From positions 60,875,592-60,939,591 of the forward strand of contig JAVIAB010000101.1 in NCBI GenBank assembly GCA_032433765.1: a DNA stretch of 64,000 nt, in the 5' to 3' direction. This stretch comes from Megaustenia siamemsis (Eukaryota > Mollusca > Gastropoda > Stylommatophora > Ariophantidae). Under the pieces are notes generated by a model, which saw only the letters and a list, made by a program, of their open reading frames with translations, was not told the origin of the DNA and did no database searches. The position numbers and the translations under genes are program-made. Position 1 is the first letter of the stretch; each line of letters starts with the position of its first letter. Positions 46,089 through 58,321 of the stretch are shown one piece after another.

Positions 46089-46372
46089 CTGAAAGAGATG
46101 ACTTGATACTAAGCTCAGAAAATGTGTTTTATAATAAAATTAAGTATCATGAACCGTTGAAGAAAACGATGTGAGCATGTAATGTCTGACAATATAAATA
46201 ATTACTTTCCTTACTTTCTACTGAGTGTCGCACAAATTGAGGCATGCTTATATTAAAGGCATCACAACCTTAGCAAAGAGAAACGCCATGTGAAAATCCT
46301 AGAGTATAAAAATAAACATCAAACATTTGAAATTAATAGAAACAGCTTCAGTGGCAACAAAAATCAATACTA

Positions 46373-47060
46373 TAGCTCGTTTCAAATCATGTGCCCAACT
46401 TTTAAAATCGATAGCTTTTTAATCTCTTTTTCAAAATTTGCATGTAAAGTTATAATAATTAGAACCCAACAGGGAATTAATTTCATTTAAAAAAACATTT
46501 GGTTATTATTGTTGCTTATTTTATTTATATAAATTTATAACGACCCATTGATGTAGTCAAAACTTAATGTTTACAGTATTTTAAGTTAAAAATAGCGATT
46601 AAAAATCCATACACGGTACAATTGACGTTTTTGCACGCATTCCACGTGGGCTTTCTGACACAATTAGACACTTGTAGAAAACACGAGGCATTGTGTGTTC
46701 CATTTCCGTTCATTCAGCGGCGAAGCCGTCCTCAAACTGAGCAGACAATAATTCTCCTGGTGTTTTGTCTTATTAGGTTATTTCCCCATTACGGCCACGC
46801 CTTTACCTAGTGAAAATTAATCATAGACCACCAACTACAGTAATTTCTATTCTTTAGGGCTTCACAATTTACAATTTTGACAAACATCAAAGAAATATCG
46901 CCGTTTTAAGAAAACTGTAGCTGCAATATAGATATTTGTTAAATATACATTTAAAGGGTCTTTTGCATTCTAATAACATTTGGAAAATTTCAAAAGTTTT
47001 TAACAAACGGTTAGAGAGTAATAGCGTTTTGAAGTTGGGCACATGATTTGAAACGAGCTA
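46373..47060. mobile_element. MITE-like deletion derivative of the 33.8-kb transposon
   Basis: Terminal inverted repeats of about 30 bp (starting TAGCTCGTTTCAAATCATGT) are flanked by TA. The left about 270 bp match the right end of the 33757-35393 element and the right about 290 bp match its left end, so it is inverted relative to it. The transposase region is missing. Its termini are better kept than those of the larger copy. Confidence 0.88.
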
Positions 47061-47269
47061 TAAGTGTTGATATCCATTACGGGAACAGTTTAGCTAAGCG
47101 TGGAGTAGAACAAGTTCATTGTCACATGAGTATCTTTATCTTTGGAGTGAAACCATTTTTGACCCATTCCAGGTAAGCACGTCATATCAGTTGCTGAACA
47201 ACATTCACAACATTGCCAACGTGACGATATTAACTGATTGTGGGCCCCCCCCCCCCCCCGAGAAAAAGA

Positions 47270-47600
47270 GATTCTGAAGTCAATGACTAATACTACTTAA
47301 AGAAAGTGAGAGGCCAGAACGCAAAGTAATCTTTTAAATCAGAAGAAAATCCATTGCCTTTCGGTATGTGATGGGAAGAAGACAACTGGAAACGTTTGCG
47401 ACAAATATAATTGGGGGAAAAAAAGGACTAAGAATGGAAAGTTGAGAAGATTTAAAACAATTTAACAACGTGGCGCAGAAAGAAAAAAAACATGGTAGAA
47501 AAGAAGAAAGTTTTGGAGAACAGAATGGATGGAATGACTTCGTTTAAGTTGACAGTAAATTAGAATAATCTTCTCATCGCCAACGCCACACACACGACCA
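47270..47600 (+). mobile_element. LINE C-terminal remnant (probable L-A-like)
   Basis: VMGRRQLETFATNIIGG-like wording parallels MRREQLEYIVTTGKIEG of L-A, followed by degraded sequence. Two near-identical 60-bp pieces follow (CATACACCGACAACTTA at about 47606 and 47661). Confidence 0.5.
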
Positions 47601-47844
47601 ATACATACACCGACAACTTAGTTATTGTCATGGTAACAAGAAACAAAAATGACCAATTCATACACCGACAACTTATTTATTGTCATGGTAACGAGAAACA
47701 AAAATGGCGTGTATAGTCCACAACTGCAAAGCAACAAATCGTTTGTTTTAAAGGGAGATCAATTTAACGCCTTCTATTTGTCTGTTAGATTGCAAAGTTG
47801 TTTTTAACATTAACACTCAACGACATTCGAGTTTTACCGATGTG

Positions 47845-47965
47845 CAATAAAGTACAAGTCAGGCTATGGCAACATCCACTATCACAGCAAGAGACAGGGC
47901 TGAATGGCGCTCCATGGTCGCCAAACTTCGATGTAGAGACGGCAATTAAAGATGTTGATCGCTGT
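47845..47965 (+). mobile_element. LINE 3' end remnant (family L-B)
   Basis: Corresponds to VRLWQHPLSQQETGLNGAPW; that is, shifted TSQAMATSTITARDRAEWRS with MVAKLRCRDG. Short. Confidence 0.7.
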
Positions 47966-48094
47966 GCAAGTTGGCACCTCAAATTACGCCTGCCAACAAT
48001 TTACCGCGACTTGCAGAGATTGTTGAACATACAAGGTAAGTTATCACACTGATTCAGACCTGCACGACGGTGTGTACGTTATCCCACTATAACA

Positions 48095-49090
48095 AATGAT
48101 CAAGACATTACATCTACAGTTCTGCCGAATTGTTTTCTTTCGTGTATTAGTTCACCATATAGTATTTGCATGTGGATGCGTTTTTCTTCATGTCGCTGAA
48201 CGTGCCGCAGCCATCTTAGTCTTCGACATCTGAGCATCGACATGATTGTTGGTGTCTTAGCACGTTGCAGGACAGTTAAGTTGGCTACTTTGTCCTGCCA
48301 TTTGATATGCATTATTCTGTGGAGATATCGCATGTGCAAGACATTAAGTCTTTTTTCGTGATTTGAGTATGTTGTTCAGGTTTCAGATGCATTTAATTGT
48401 TTGCTACGGACACACGGTTGATATATTAAGAGTTTGGACTTCAGTGTTAGTTTCATGTTGTTCCAGGCTCTTTCTGTGAGTTTGCCGAAAGTCGTAGCTG
48501 TCTTACCAATTCGGCTGCTTATTTCATCATCAAAAGAAGTGGTTTGCGAAATCGTGGATCCAAGATACGTGAACTTCTGAACTGATTTTAGTGGACAATC
48601 TTATAAAGTGATTAATAGAGGTTTGATATTGCCTTGACTTAGTATTACTGTTTTCTGAACACTAATTGACAGTGAGAAAAAGGCGCATGCTTTGTCCAGG
48701 TTGTTGATCAGCGACTGTAGGGTGGCTTCACTATGAACGACTACGGCTGCATCGTCAGCAAATAAACATTCTTTACGTAGGGCAACATTTGTTTTGGTTT
48801 TTGCTTTTAGTCGTGCTAAATTCAACAGTGAGCCATCTGATGTTGAGCGAATGTAAATATCCCCCGAGCTGTTTTCGAAGGCATGATTTAGAGGGGTAGC
48901 AAAAAATAAACCAAAAACGGTGGAGGCGAGGATACATCCCTGCTTCACTCCCATGTTGACTTTGAAACTCTCTGATGAACTCCCATCAAAGCGGATTTTA
49001 GCATTCCTGTTGTAATGAAAGGATATAATCAGCTTAAGTAATTTAGGTGGGCAGCCTATGCTTTCTAAATCTAGACATGACTTTCACACT
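48095..49090 (-). mobile_element. LINE reverse transcriptase and C-terminus (family L-D)
   Basis: Minus strand: MGVKQGCILASTVFGLFFAT, later LFADDAAVVVHSEATLQSLI (catalytic ADD), then the thumb around 48.45 kb. The C-terminus is MHMRYLHRIMHIKWQDKVAN and RCRRLRWLRHVQRHEEKRIH, then QILYGELIHERKQFGRTVDV. Only a few breaks separate these blocks. It is the best-kept RT in the window. Confidence 0.88.
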
Positions 49091-49127
49091 TAGAAAAATA
49101 CCGGGAACAAAATATACCGCTCTATAT

Positions 49128-49398
49128 TGCCTTAATGGGAGCCGCAATAGCTCAGTGGTTAGTGAACTGGACTACAAAGGACAAGAGGTAGAGTTCGATC
49201 CCAACCGACGACTTCCAGGTTCACCCAGTCTTTAATGGGTACCGGATTTTTTTCTGGGAAAGTAAAGCGGCACGGGCGTAATACCGACCACATTACTCCA
49301 AAATCATGTGCCGAACGTCCGTAAAATGTATGGTCACTAACACCATATTCCCTATACGCCACGTGGCGTGACGGGGGTACTTTACTTTTTTAAAAATA
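49128..49398 (+). mobile_element. SINE-A copy between two LINE fragments
   Basis: It starts GGGAGCCGCAATAGCTCAGT at 49137 and has the B box GTTCGATCC and a full body. ATATTG with similar following bases occurs on both sides, a possible imperfect target duplication. Confidence 0.9.
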
Positions 49399-49399
49399 T

Positions 49400-49870
49400 T
49401 GTCTGTGTGATCTCACAAAGGCCTTCCGTTCAGTAAGAATCGAAGATGGGCTTTACAGGGTGATAGAAAGCATAGGCTGCCGACCTAAATTACTATATAC
49501 TATACTATGTACTATATATGTCACAAATGCCTTGAACTCACCAAATAGAGTTGAGCTCTACAGAGTGTATTAGAAAGAAATGGCTGCTCAATAAACTACA
49601 TATGCTGATTATGTCCTTTCATGAAAACGTGGATGCCACAATCCAGTTTAATGGGAGTTCATCAGAGACTCTTAAAATCAATAGCGGAGTGAAACAGGGA
49701 TGTGTCCTCGTCACCATCCTTTTTGGCATTTTGTTGCTGCCCTTTTAAATTACACATTTGAAAACAGCTGATGAGACATTTATATTCGCACAAGATCAGA
49801 TGGCTCACTATTCAACTTAGCACGACTAAGAGCAAAACGATTTAATGGCATTCCAATTGATACCAATGCC
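49400..49870 (+). mobile_element. LINE reverse transcriptase fragment (family L-D)
   Basis: The frame reads MLIMSFHENVDATIQFNGSS, then SGVKQGCVLVTILFGILL, and the following region near IRTRSDGSLFNLARLRAKR in shifted frames. It is inverted relative to the 48.1-49.1 kb copy, giving an inverted pair around the SINE. Confidence 0.8.
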
Positions 49871-49879
49871 ATTTCTTGA

Positions 49880-50290
49880 CTCTAGATGTAATAACAATCA
49901 GAAAGATAACCTCTACTGAGTTGAAATGTATTAGACGAATGAAAGGAAGCAGCCTGAGAAATAAGATCAGAAATGAAGAACTGAGAACAAGCTAGAAATA
50001 ACCCCCGCATAAAATATATAAAGAAACAACATATAAATTGTTTGGCCAAGTGACAAGGCAGAAATAACAAAACACAACAGATGGATCCTTCAATAAACGT
50101 TGCGAGACCACCGGGCCCACGAATCGACTAAGGAAAAAGATGGACTGAGAGAATATTAGAAACACTAGGAAACATAACAGCAGCAGAGACGAACATAAGA
50201 GAAAAGGCCGATGTTCATATCTTCCCTCGACGCTGAAACGCACATGTGGAAAGAAAAAAAGTAGAAGGAAGAATGAGACAATAATCACTT
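49880..50290 (+). mobile_element. LINE C-terminal tail (L-E)
   Basis: Segments equivalent to LRTKLEITPA, IKWFGQVTRQK and GPTNRLRKKMD, and a YLPSTLKRTCG-like end, fit a LINE protein C-terminus with an H2C-like finish. Frames shift repeatedly. Confidence 0.62.
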
Positions 50291-50950
50291 TTGGAGAACT
50301 CAGTAAATGTTAACTGCCCTGTGTAGGGCATTGCGAGTTCAATTTGTCCGGTTAATAATGACAGTTGCAGAACAGAGACATTATTTCTGTAGCAAAATGT
50401 AATAGCAAACGATCAATCAAAGCTGCTGGGATTTAGCCAATGTGGTCTGACCATGTTCTGGTTTCTTACGTGTTACGATATCTGGTTTAGATTACAATCA
50501 GACAAGTCGTTTAACCGTACCACACGAGGTTTATGCGTATTTCATTTTAATTCTTCTCTGGGTCTAAAGACGGCACATACGATGGAAGCATAATGCTGGG
50601 CCCATACCAACATTGTCATTCATGATTGGCAATATGCTACTAATTCGTGTAGATCTTGGTTGTTTTATAGACTGGAGACACATAATAATAAATGAATATT
50701 ATTTATTCTAATTAATAATTTATTATACATTAATATGCATTTATTAGTATTTGTCTCCAGTCTTAACCACTGGAAACTACTATTCGTGCTGTTTCGTCCT
50801 AAATGTTTGTCTGCAACGCAAGTATTCAGCCCTACCCTATCCGGGAGATACTTGTCGTAACAGGAAAAATTATTTCCGAGCTGTGATCGCAGCCTTATGC
50901 TATAATCATGGGAAAGCCTTCGCGAAAGGACCTTGCCTACGAAGCTAATT

Positions 50951-51050
50951 TTTTAGTTAGCTGAGTGGCAGTGTTCCCTAGCGTTTGGCTTTTCGTGTCA
51001 AGGCGCTGGGCCACTGAGTACGGGTTCGATCCTGCCTTGGTCCATATTTT
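50951..51050 (+). other. tRNA-like segment (SINE head)
   Basis: TTAGCTGAGTGGCAG resembles an A box and GGGTTCGATCCTGCC a B box, with spacing somewhat wide for a tRNA. No acceptor stem pairs, and a T-rich run follows, so this is likely a SINE head or decayed tRNA pseudogene. Confidence 0.5.
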
Positions 51051-51850
51051 TTTCTTTTGTTGATTATTTGTCTTTTTTTCCGAGTGCTGTAAACATACCT
51101 CTTCCTCTGAATTGATTCATTGTTTTATAGACACATGCTTGAACCTTCCTTAGTAATTGTTCTGCATAGCGATTCTCTTGGTCTGCCCTATATTCCTTTT
51201 TGCAGATAGTTTCCACATGAATGAGAAGTCTTTCTTCATTCGTTCTCAGCGCATGACCGATGGTTTCCCAATTCTTATGAAGCTTGAAGCGTGTTAATGT
51301 TTAGATTCGTCTCTTATCTGTTCATTTCATGTGTATTCTTTCCAGATTATGTTTGAGATTCTAAGAAAGGTTTTGTTTTCAAAGACATTTAATTTGGGTA
51401 TATCAAAATGAAAAGTCATGGACACGGATGGCGCTGTAAGATGTGGTCTGCAGGGCATTGCTACATTCAGTCACTATGCGTTGATGAATGCATTTAGCAA
51501 CATAGTGAATCGTGCCCTGGTGCGTCTAGGGCTAACAGCTAACACCTTCAACCCTTGCTTTGTGTCAAGTGTTCAAAATTGTTAGGAAAAGATGAATTTA
51601 CCAAAATCAAGGGTAACTTCTAAACATAATCATTTTTAAGTCACGTGGGAAGATAGAAATAAAACTGTGATGGTCCAATCGTCACATGAGGTGATGCTTC
51701 TATAGAAACAACTAACAACTAACAACTAACAACTAACAAATGACAACTAACAACTAACAAATAAAGTAAAAGAACAATGAGTTGCAAAACATCTAAAATG
51801 GTACAATTTCTGATCGGGATTCACGTCAGATCTAGAACATACTACTTACG

Positions 51851-51880
51851 TTATATATTTCAGCAATCACGTTCTTAAAC
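51851..51880 (-). CDS. micro-exon, 30 nt (FKNVIAEIYN)
   Basis: The acceptor is CTTATAATTCTTAG and the donor GTAAGTAGTATGTTC. Phase 0 reads FKNVIAEIYN. The donor shares the extended start with the 8873 and 58085 exons except for one or two bases. Confidence 0.75.
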
Positions 51881-52293
51881 TAAGAATTATAAGGATTTTG
51901 TTATGAAAATACTAGAGCTTCTTCAAACATATTTCATTATTAATGTTATTAACCATTCTACTTTCAGAAGATTTGAGATCAAGTTTATGTTATAGCGGGA
52001 ACGCATTTCCGATATTGTTGTCACGCGCATCACTCTATACCTTCAATCGATCAGACAGGACCGTTGCTCGTTCGATTTGATTGAATGGAGGATTGCTCAA
52101 ACTGGTACAGCGCTGAGCAAAGGCGAAAATAAGAACGCCATTATACGAAATACCATCTTCACTGTTAATGCTACAATAACAGTATAGTGTAATAAGCTTT
52201 AATCTTACACATTGTGGGTGCATATTGCTTGCTACTTTTGTAACATATTCATGCACTATTGCAGTACATATCTCTATAGTGCAATCATTTATT

Positions 52294-52295
<2 letters not shown>

Positions 52296-52367
<72 letters not shown>

Positions 52368-52380
52368 TAGAGATAGAGAG
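52296..52380. repeat. (TA)n and (GA)n microsatellite
   Basis: AT run followed by AG run. Confidence 0.95.
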
Positions 52381-52389
52381 TACACATAT

Positions 52390-53120
52390 GACTATTTTAT
52401 ATCATGCAAGATCCGTAAATTAAGTAATGAGACTAATTTTATTATGGCCAAGAAACAATGACATATATGAGGCAAAGTGTTGAATCCAAAGAGGCTCCTT
52501 TCATCCTTGATCTTAAAACTTTTTCATCGCGCGGTTAAAAATGTCAGGGAAAAACAAGCAGTACGTTTGATGCTTCATCATTAGTTCATCAGAAGACAAT
52601 AATCATCGTCCATTCACGTACTGATATGGGGAGAAAAGAATAATAAATGTATTTTGCATGTCAATGCAAAATTAAGTCACGTAAATGCGACCGGACTACC
52701 GCTGTCTCCAGAAACGAAAATCCTGACCAAAAAGAATCATTACACTATTCCTGAACTTGATTTAACTGAGCGGCCTTCTTGGTCTGCCTCACCAACCAGA
52801 AGATCCGGAAAATGAAAGCATTTATGTTAATGATCGACAAATAAATACATTAATGCTATCATTATATCCAAAGCATTGTCACTGAAAGACGGCGCCATAC
52901 GACCGCAAGAACATTTCACACAGCTTTCATTATCTCTATATCTTGTTATTTGTTTTATCATTTTGTTAAATCACAATCGTGTCCTGTCATTAAAAAAATT
53001 GTTAAAAATAAAAGTATCATAAAATGGCATCTACATACATAGAGATATTAGACAGACAAAGGTCAAATACAAGACACAACAACTAATGAAGAAAATACAC
53101 AAATACTGAACTTCGCAGAC
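52390..53120. other. intron stretch, nothing recognised
   Basis: No splice pair, repeat family or coding frame that I can support. Confidence 0.45.
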
Positions 53121-53402
53121 ATGACAATGCAAGAGAACTGCGACAGCTCAGTGGTTAGTGAACTGGACTGCAAAGGACAAGAGGTCGTTTCGATCCTGTT
53201 TGACTGCGTCCGGGTTCACCCAGTCTTAAATGGGTACCTGATTTTTTTATGGGAAAGTAAAGCGACACGTGCGCAATACCGACCACATTACCCCAACAAT
53301 CATGTGCTGTAGGTCTGTAAAAATTATCACTAACACCATTTTCTCTACACGCCACTTGGCGTGACGGGGCCCTTTGCCTTACTTTACTTATGACAATCCA
53401 AG
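53121..53402 (+). mobile_element. SINE-A with 13-bp target duplication
   Basis: ATGACAATGCAAG (53121-53133) and ATGACAATCCAAG (53390-53402) differ at one base. The head has CTGCGACAGCTCAGTGG and a changed B box (GTTTCGATCC). The body is complete, ending TTACTTTACTT. Confidence 0.92.
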
Positions 53403-53585
53403 TTAATAAACCGAGGGAGTCCGAATGAGGTAAAATGGTAAGGAAAAAAATTTATAATTGACTCTCTTGTAGAAAGAGAAAGAAATGTGCATTAGTGGAT
53501 ACGAAACTAACCTAAATAGTGCACATATAATACATGTTATTAATAATTATTTACATTCACGGCAATTCGACCATAGAATACTTAC

Positions 53586-53615
53586 GCCGGGACTGTTGTT
53601 CACGGCTGTGACAAT
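53586..53615 (-). CDS. micro-exon, 30 nt (IVTAVNNSPG)
   Basis: The acceptor is CTCGATTTATTCTCAG and the donor GTAAGTATTCTATGG. Phase 0 reads IVTAVNNSPG. The next exon is only about 0.65 kb upstream in genomic terms on the 5' side (54293), the shortest intron here. Confidence 0.8.
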
Positions 53616-54292
53616 CTGAGAATAAATCGAGATGTGAAAGTGCATGATGCAATAGTCGTCTTCTCCTTCTTTAACTTTCTCCTTGACATCGTTGGCTACT
53701 AAACGTTTATTTGCAAGGTGGTATTCTAGTTGTAGGAGATTATCATCATTATCAGCGGTCAATCTCGGTGAGGGAGTTGATGCCTGCTGTTGTTGTCGCT
53801 CGACTGAGTGTTTTTGTGTGTGTGGTTTAGTTGAGTATTAGTAAGCTCCATATACCTTAATTTTCACACTGCCTGAGAACGTGCTATCAAACATGTCCAT
53901 TGTGTATGTCGCCTTCAAAACGACCACGTTTTCCTACATGTATTTCTTGTGCGTGTGTCACATTGCACAGCAGGATTGATTTATATGAGTCTGCAGGTTA
54001 AAATAAAAACCAATGTTACGTGTATTGGCATAATTGAGAAAATCATTTGCACTACTCGCAGTCATCTTTTGAGGATATTAAAGAAAATGGAAAGATCTAT
54101 CATTTTGATCTGCATTAGTTCATCTTTAGGTTCCGATTGACGTTGTTGCAGTAGAGGCATTGTCCTATACACATTCAGGTATCTATGCTCAACATACAAC
54201 GTAGTGCTTGTCCACTATGTGCTCAATGATTGCATGTACTGTATTTGTATCAAAACATCACATTTATGTATCTCATAGATCACGTTACTTAC

Positions 54293-54313
54293 GTTTAGTG
54301 CTAATCGTGATAT
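54293..54313 (-). CDS. micro-exon, 21 nt (ISRLALN)
   Basis: The acceptor is AATTGTCGTTTTTAG and the donor GTAAGTAACGTGATC. Phase 0 reads ISRLALN. The donor start matches the 31360 exon over 13 of 15 bases or more. Confidence 0.78.
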
Positions 54314-54628
54314 CTAAAAACGACAATTTGATGAGATTGTGTTTAAAACAATCTTCTACTATAATTGTTAAAACATTGAAATAAGAGAAGACAATTTCTT
54401 GTGATTGTTGACTGTCAAAGCAGAACAGTTTAATGTCATCGTCCGTTAAGTGAATTTGTGAATGGAGACTCACTCAATCCCTCCCCTCAACCCACCTTAT
54501 AACTTTCTCGTCAACAAAAGAACTGACTACGATACTCGGAAGATAACCATGGTAACGAGTGGTACGATACAGTGGGATTGTCATTTTGGAAAAAATTTTT
54601 TTATAAAACGTTATTAATTTACTTCAAC

Positions 54629-54911
54629 TAATATGTGATTTGGAGCCGCGATAGCTCAGTGGTTAGTGAACTGGACTACCACGGACAAGAGGTAGGGTTC
54701 GATCCCAACCGACGGCTCCGGGTTCACCCAGCCTTAAATGGGTACCGGATTTTTTTCTGGGAAAGTAAAGCAGCACGGGCGTAATACTGACCACATTACC
54801 CCAAAAATCATGTGCTGAAGGTCTGTAAAATATAGGGTCACTAACACCATATTTCCCTATACGCCACTTGGCGTGACGGGGGGTACTTTACTTACTTTTA
54901 ATATGTGATTT
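54629..54911 (+). mobile_element. SINE-A with 13-bp target duplication
   Basis: TAATATGTGATTT flanks it perfectly (54629-54641 and 54899-54911). The element starts GGAGCCGCGATAGCTCAGTG and ends GGGTACTTTACTTACTTT. Low divergence marks it as one of the younger copies. Confidence 0.95.
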
Positions 54912-55084
54912 CTTATAACCTACCTCCTTCATTGCTGTGTAGGTAGTGTTCTGCGAAAGACATTCAATGAAAGTTCCATAATTGATGTACGATATGTGTG
55001 GTGTAACAGTTATTGTCCGTGTTTTAAGATGTTCAGATAGGTGGTTCTATATTGTTAGCTTATATATCTGGGTGTTGTACAGTT

Positions 55085-55400
55085 CTCATCATCATTATCA
55101 TCGTGTGCCTTCTCCCCAACGAAGGTTGGCTACCATGGATCGCCATTCTACTCTGTTTATTGCTTTGATGGTGCAGGCTGTCATAGATTGACTTGACCAT
55201 CTTTTGATGTTACTCGTCCATGTTAGTTTTGGTCTGCCTCTGCCTCTTTTACCTTGTATTTTTCCTTCCAATATTACTTTTAGTAGGCTGTTGTGTCTTT
55301 TAACATGCCCCAAAAATTCATTTGTCTTGTCTTAATTGTATTTAGTAGTTCTCTTTCTATTTTCAGTTGTTTTAAAACTGTATCGTTTGTTATCTTTTGT
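55085..55400 (-). mobile_element. LINE 3' end (family L-B)
   Basis: The minus strand is open through FMGHVKRHNSLLKVILEG-like, GKRGRGRPKLTWTSNIKRW and VEWRSMVANLRWGEGTR, with a (GAT)n tail. The N-terminal part is degraded. Confidence 0.9.
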
Positions 55401-55409
55401 TTCCTCAAG

Positions 55410-57415
55410 TTCTATTGTACTGAATACATACTGCAGGAAAGGAGATCTGCAGTTTTAGGTTGTTTGTGATTTATTTTGATTGTTTTTAAAATATCATTGA
55501 TGAGCATATATTTATCTACCTGCTTGAATGTGATTAAACTAAATATATTGGTAGGCTATACTTGTGTGACTCGTCAAACATTAACGTGATAGGATGCCAT
55601 CTACAAATGTTACACGTTTTAAGATTAAAACAAGATAAGCATGAATATAGGTACGTTCCATTCCTTAATTCTGTCAAAGAATTTACTGGAAATTATAAAC
55701 AAATAATAATAACTCACCAAATGTTTTAACATATCTTCTAATTGGGTCAAGGACATTTAATTTTCACTGTTTAATTTACTCGATCATCTCCGAATTGCTT
55801 TACTAGATTTGAGCACTTCCTCAACATGATCCCGTTCACAGTGTACAAACCTACCATTATATCAACTAAACCCATTGCTATTTCACTCTTCTTGTAAAGC
55901 AATATCTGTCACGGAATGCACTAAGCATCTAATTCAACATAATGTACGCCGAGCACAGCACTCACATATGTCTTAGTTTAACCAGAAGCTGCTATATATA
56001 GTATAATCCATCATGGTTGGTTTGTAATTGTGAAGAGATGATTTGTGTATGGACAGTATGGTTATTATGTGACATCTATTTCGTCTACGTAGGCTGTTCT
56101 AACTACACAAACACCCGTAACATTCGATTTCCCTATTTTACAAAGATCATTGAGTTATTCAGAGCGATGAACTATTTAGCTATATCTGCATTTAGGTCGT
56201 TCCATTTTGGGGGAAAAAAAACATAAACATTTTTCATGCAAAAAGGTCATATTCTAAAAAAAAGCGAATCGTTTTTTTTCATTCACATACATGTATGTGT
56301 GTAGCTGTGTGTATGGTGTAGTCTAGGTACACATAATTAAAGACTTTAAATAGGAAGATTAAGAAAGATGCAGAAACAAAGTATTAACAATGGGACTGAT
56401 TGAGTAGAGCTGAAATAGTTCAAACCAGTTAGTAAGAAGAGTAAATAAGAGATGCGAGTATCGTGACGTCAGCACCGTCAGTCAGACAGTGATGAAAGGA
56501 TGGCATGAGCTGGAACTGAGGTAGATCACGTAGCAGTAAACTTATCAAGAATTAAACATATTAGAATTGATACATTATATGTCCTGTAACAGGCCCTCTC
56601 TTAAGAGTGACACTAATAGTATGTTTGTTTTTTAGGCAATTCTGAACATGTTTAGAATGAATGCTACTTGTTTAGTATAAGATAATGTTGTGTTTTATTT
56701 GAAATAAATGTATGTGATGTATTTTGAGTAATGAGAAAGGCGAGATCAACAGAGAAAAACGCGCCACCTTCCGGGTGTATATCATATATTCAACATTGGA
56801 GTTGTATGTCGTTTGTCACGCCCATGTTCGTGAATGCCTGTTGTATTGTTTAATTAAGCAACATAAAGAAGGTCAAGGATTGAACAAGCGAAACAACTGA
56901 ACTCGACGAGTTTCAACCGACGCAATCGTAGTGAGCTAGTCAACGCGGCATTTGAGTCCAGACTTAACAAGTCATCACTACTATAACTAGCCACTGAAGT
57001 AAAAGCTCTCATTTAAAGTCGAACGGGACTGTCAACAAGGGTCGTGATAAATGTCTCGCTTATCGGCAGATTTCCTCAAATAGAATCAAGTACATATCCC
57101 AACAGTGTCGTGGGCACTTCCATTATAGTATTTGTATAAACGTGCTAGATCCGACTTGTATTGCATCTCAAACCGCCACCAAGTATCCTCTACAAATTCG
57201 CCGGTTCTTAACAATATACATTAGGTCTGCCTTCAATACAGTGTAATTATTACTGTATTTTTGGCTATCTGAATGAGCGAATATGATTTATTGTGTTACG
57301 CTGTCAGTTAGTCAGATATATTGGCAAATCACAAAACTGTTGAAGTTTTAGATATCCCACATTACAATATATGTAGCGATCTTGACCTAATGGGATAGAG
57401 TGCATATCTGCTTGA
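55410..57415. other. intron stretch, nothing recognised
   Basis: About 2 kb without a splice pair that fits the micro-exon pattern and without a repeat family shared in the window. A weak acceptor/donor pair near 55.71 kb gives 20 nt and was rejected. Confidence 0.45.
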
Positions 57416-57424
57416 CATACATTT

Positions 57425-57855
57425 GTTCTGTGAACCAACGTGATGGCTGTTCTGTCAACCAACCTAATGGCTGTTCTGTGAACCAGGCTGATGACCGTTC
57501 TGTGAACCAGCCTGATGGCTGACCTGTGAACCAACCTGATGGCTATTCTGTGAACTAGGCTGATGGCTAATCTGTGAACCAGCCTGATGGCCGTTCTGTG
57601 AAACAGGCTGATGAGTAATCTGTGAACCATTCTGATGGCTATTCTGTGAACTAGCATGATAGCCGTTCTGTGAACTAGGCTGATGGCTATTCTGTGAACC
57701 AGTATGATGGCTATTCTGTGAACCATGATGATGGCCGTTCTGTGAACCATTCTGATGGCTATTCTGTGAACCTGTCTGATGGATATTCTGTGAACTAGCA
57801 TGATAGCCGTTCTGTGAACCAGCCTGATAACTGTTCAGAGAACCAGTCTGATTAT
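57425..57855. repeat. minisatellite, 24-bp unit, about 18 copies
   Basis: The unit is AACCAGCCTGATGGCTGTTC then TGTG, with variation. As 24 is a multiple of three, the minus strand keeps a 165-codon frame of the octapeptide type VHRTAIRL. The frame is on the gene's strand and ends beyond the array, but no splice sites fit, so it is treated as repeat. Confidence 0.92.
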
Positions 57856-58084
57856 TGTTCCACGCGCTGTTCTGAAATCTGCTTGTTGTTTGTGGATTAC
57901 ACGTTTGAGAAGGCAGCGTTTCATGTTATTTAGAAAAGTGCAAGATTTCAGTTTTCCACCTATATAAAGTAATAACAATTGACATTGCTCAACAAGGAGG
58001 CAACAACTAATGAGTTACAGCTCTCACGAACATAATTCGTATTTTATTAAATCTATGTTGGTAATCGCTGATCATATTACTTAC

Positions 58085-58108
58085 TGTTGTTTCAGATACT
58101 GATACAAC
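58085..58108 (-). CDS. micro-exon, 24 nt (VVSVSETT)
   Basis: The acceptor is TATATTTTTTTTTAG and the donor GTAAGTAATATGATC. Phase 0 reads VVSVSETT. An alternative internal CAG would shorten it, but the TAG acceptor has a perfect T tract. Confidence 0.75.
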
Positions 58109-58321
58109 CTAAAAAAAAATATAATGCTTGTGTTTAGAAAAGAAAAATGTACACCAACGATACATTGTGCATTCACAGAGTAATCCATTCTGCATGTCTA
58201 TTTAGACATGTCATTTTATCTACATCTTAATTTATACCCATACTTATATGAAGCACTGTTTAACACATGCTTTATCTTTTAACGCCAATTTTTCAGAGTC
58301 AATCCTTGACACTAACAAATC

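Noticed and set aside
50468..50500. 12-nt exon-like segment near 50.48 kb on minus
   Set aside because: Phase 0 contains TAA and the acceptor lacks a pyrimidine tract.
55705..55740. Splice-pair-like segment near 55.71 kb on minus
   Set aside because: Gives 20 nt, not a multiple of three, with TAA in phase 0.
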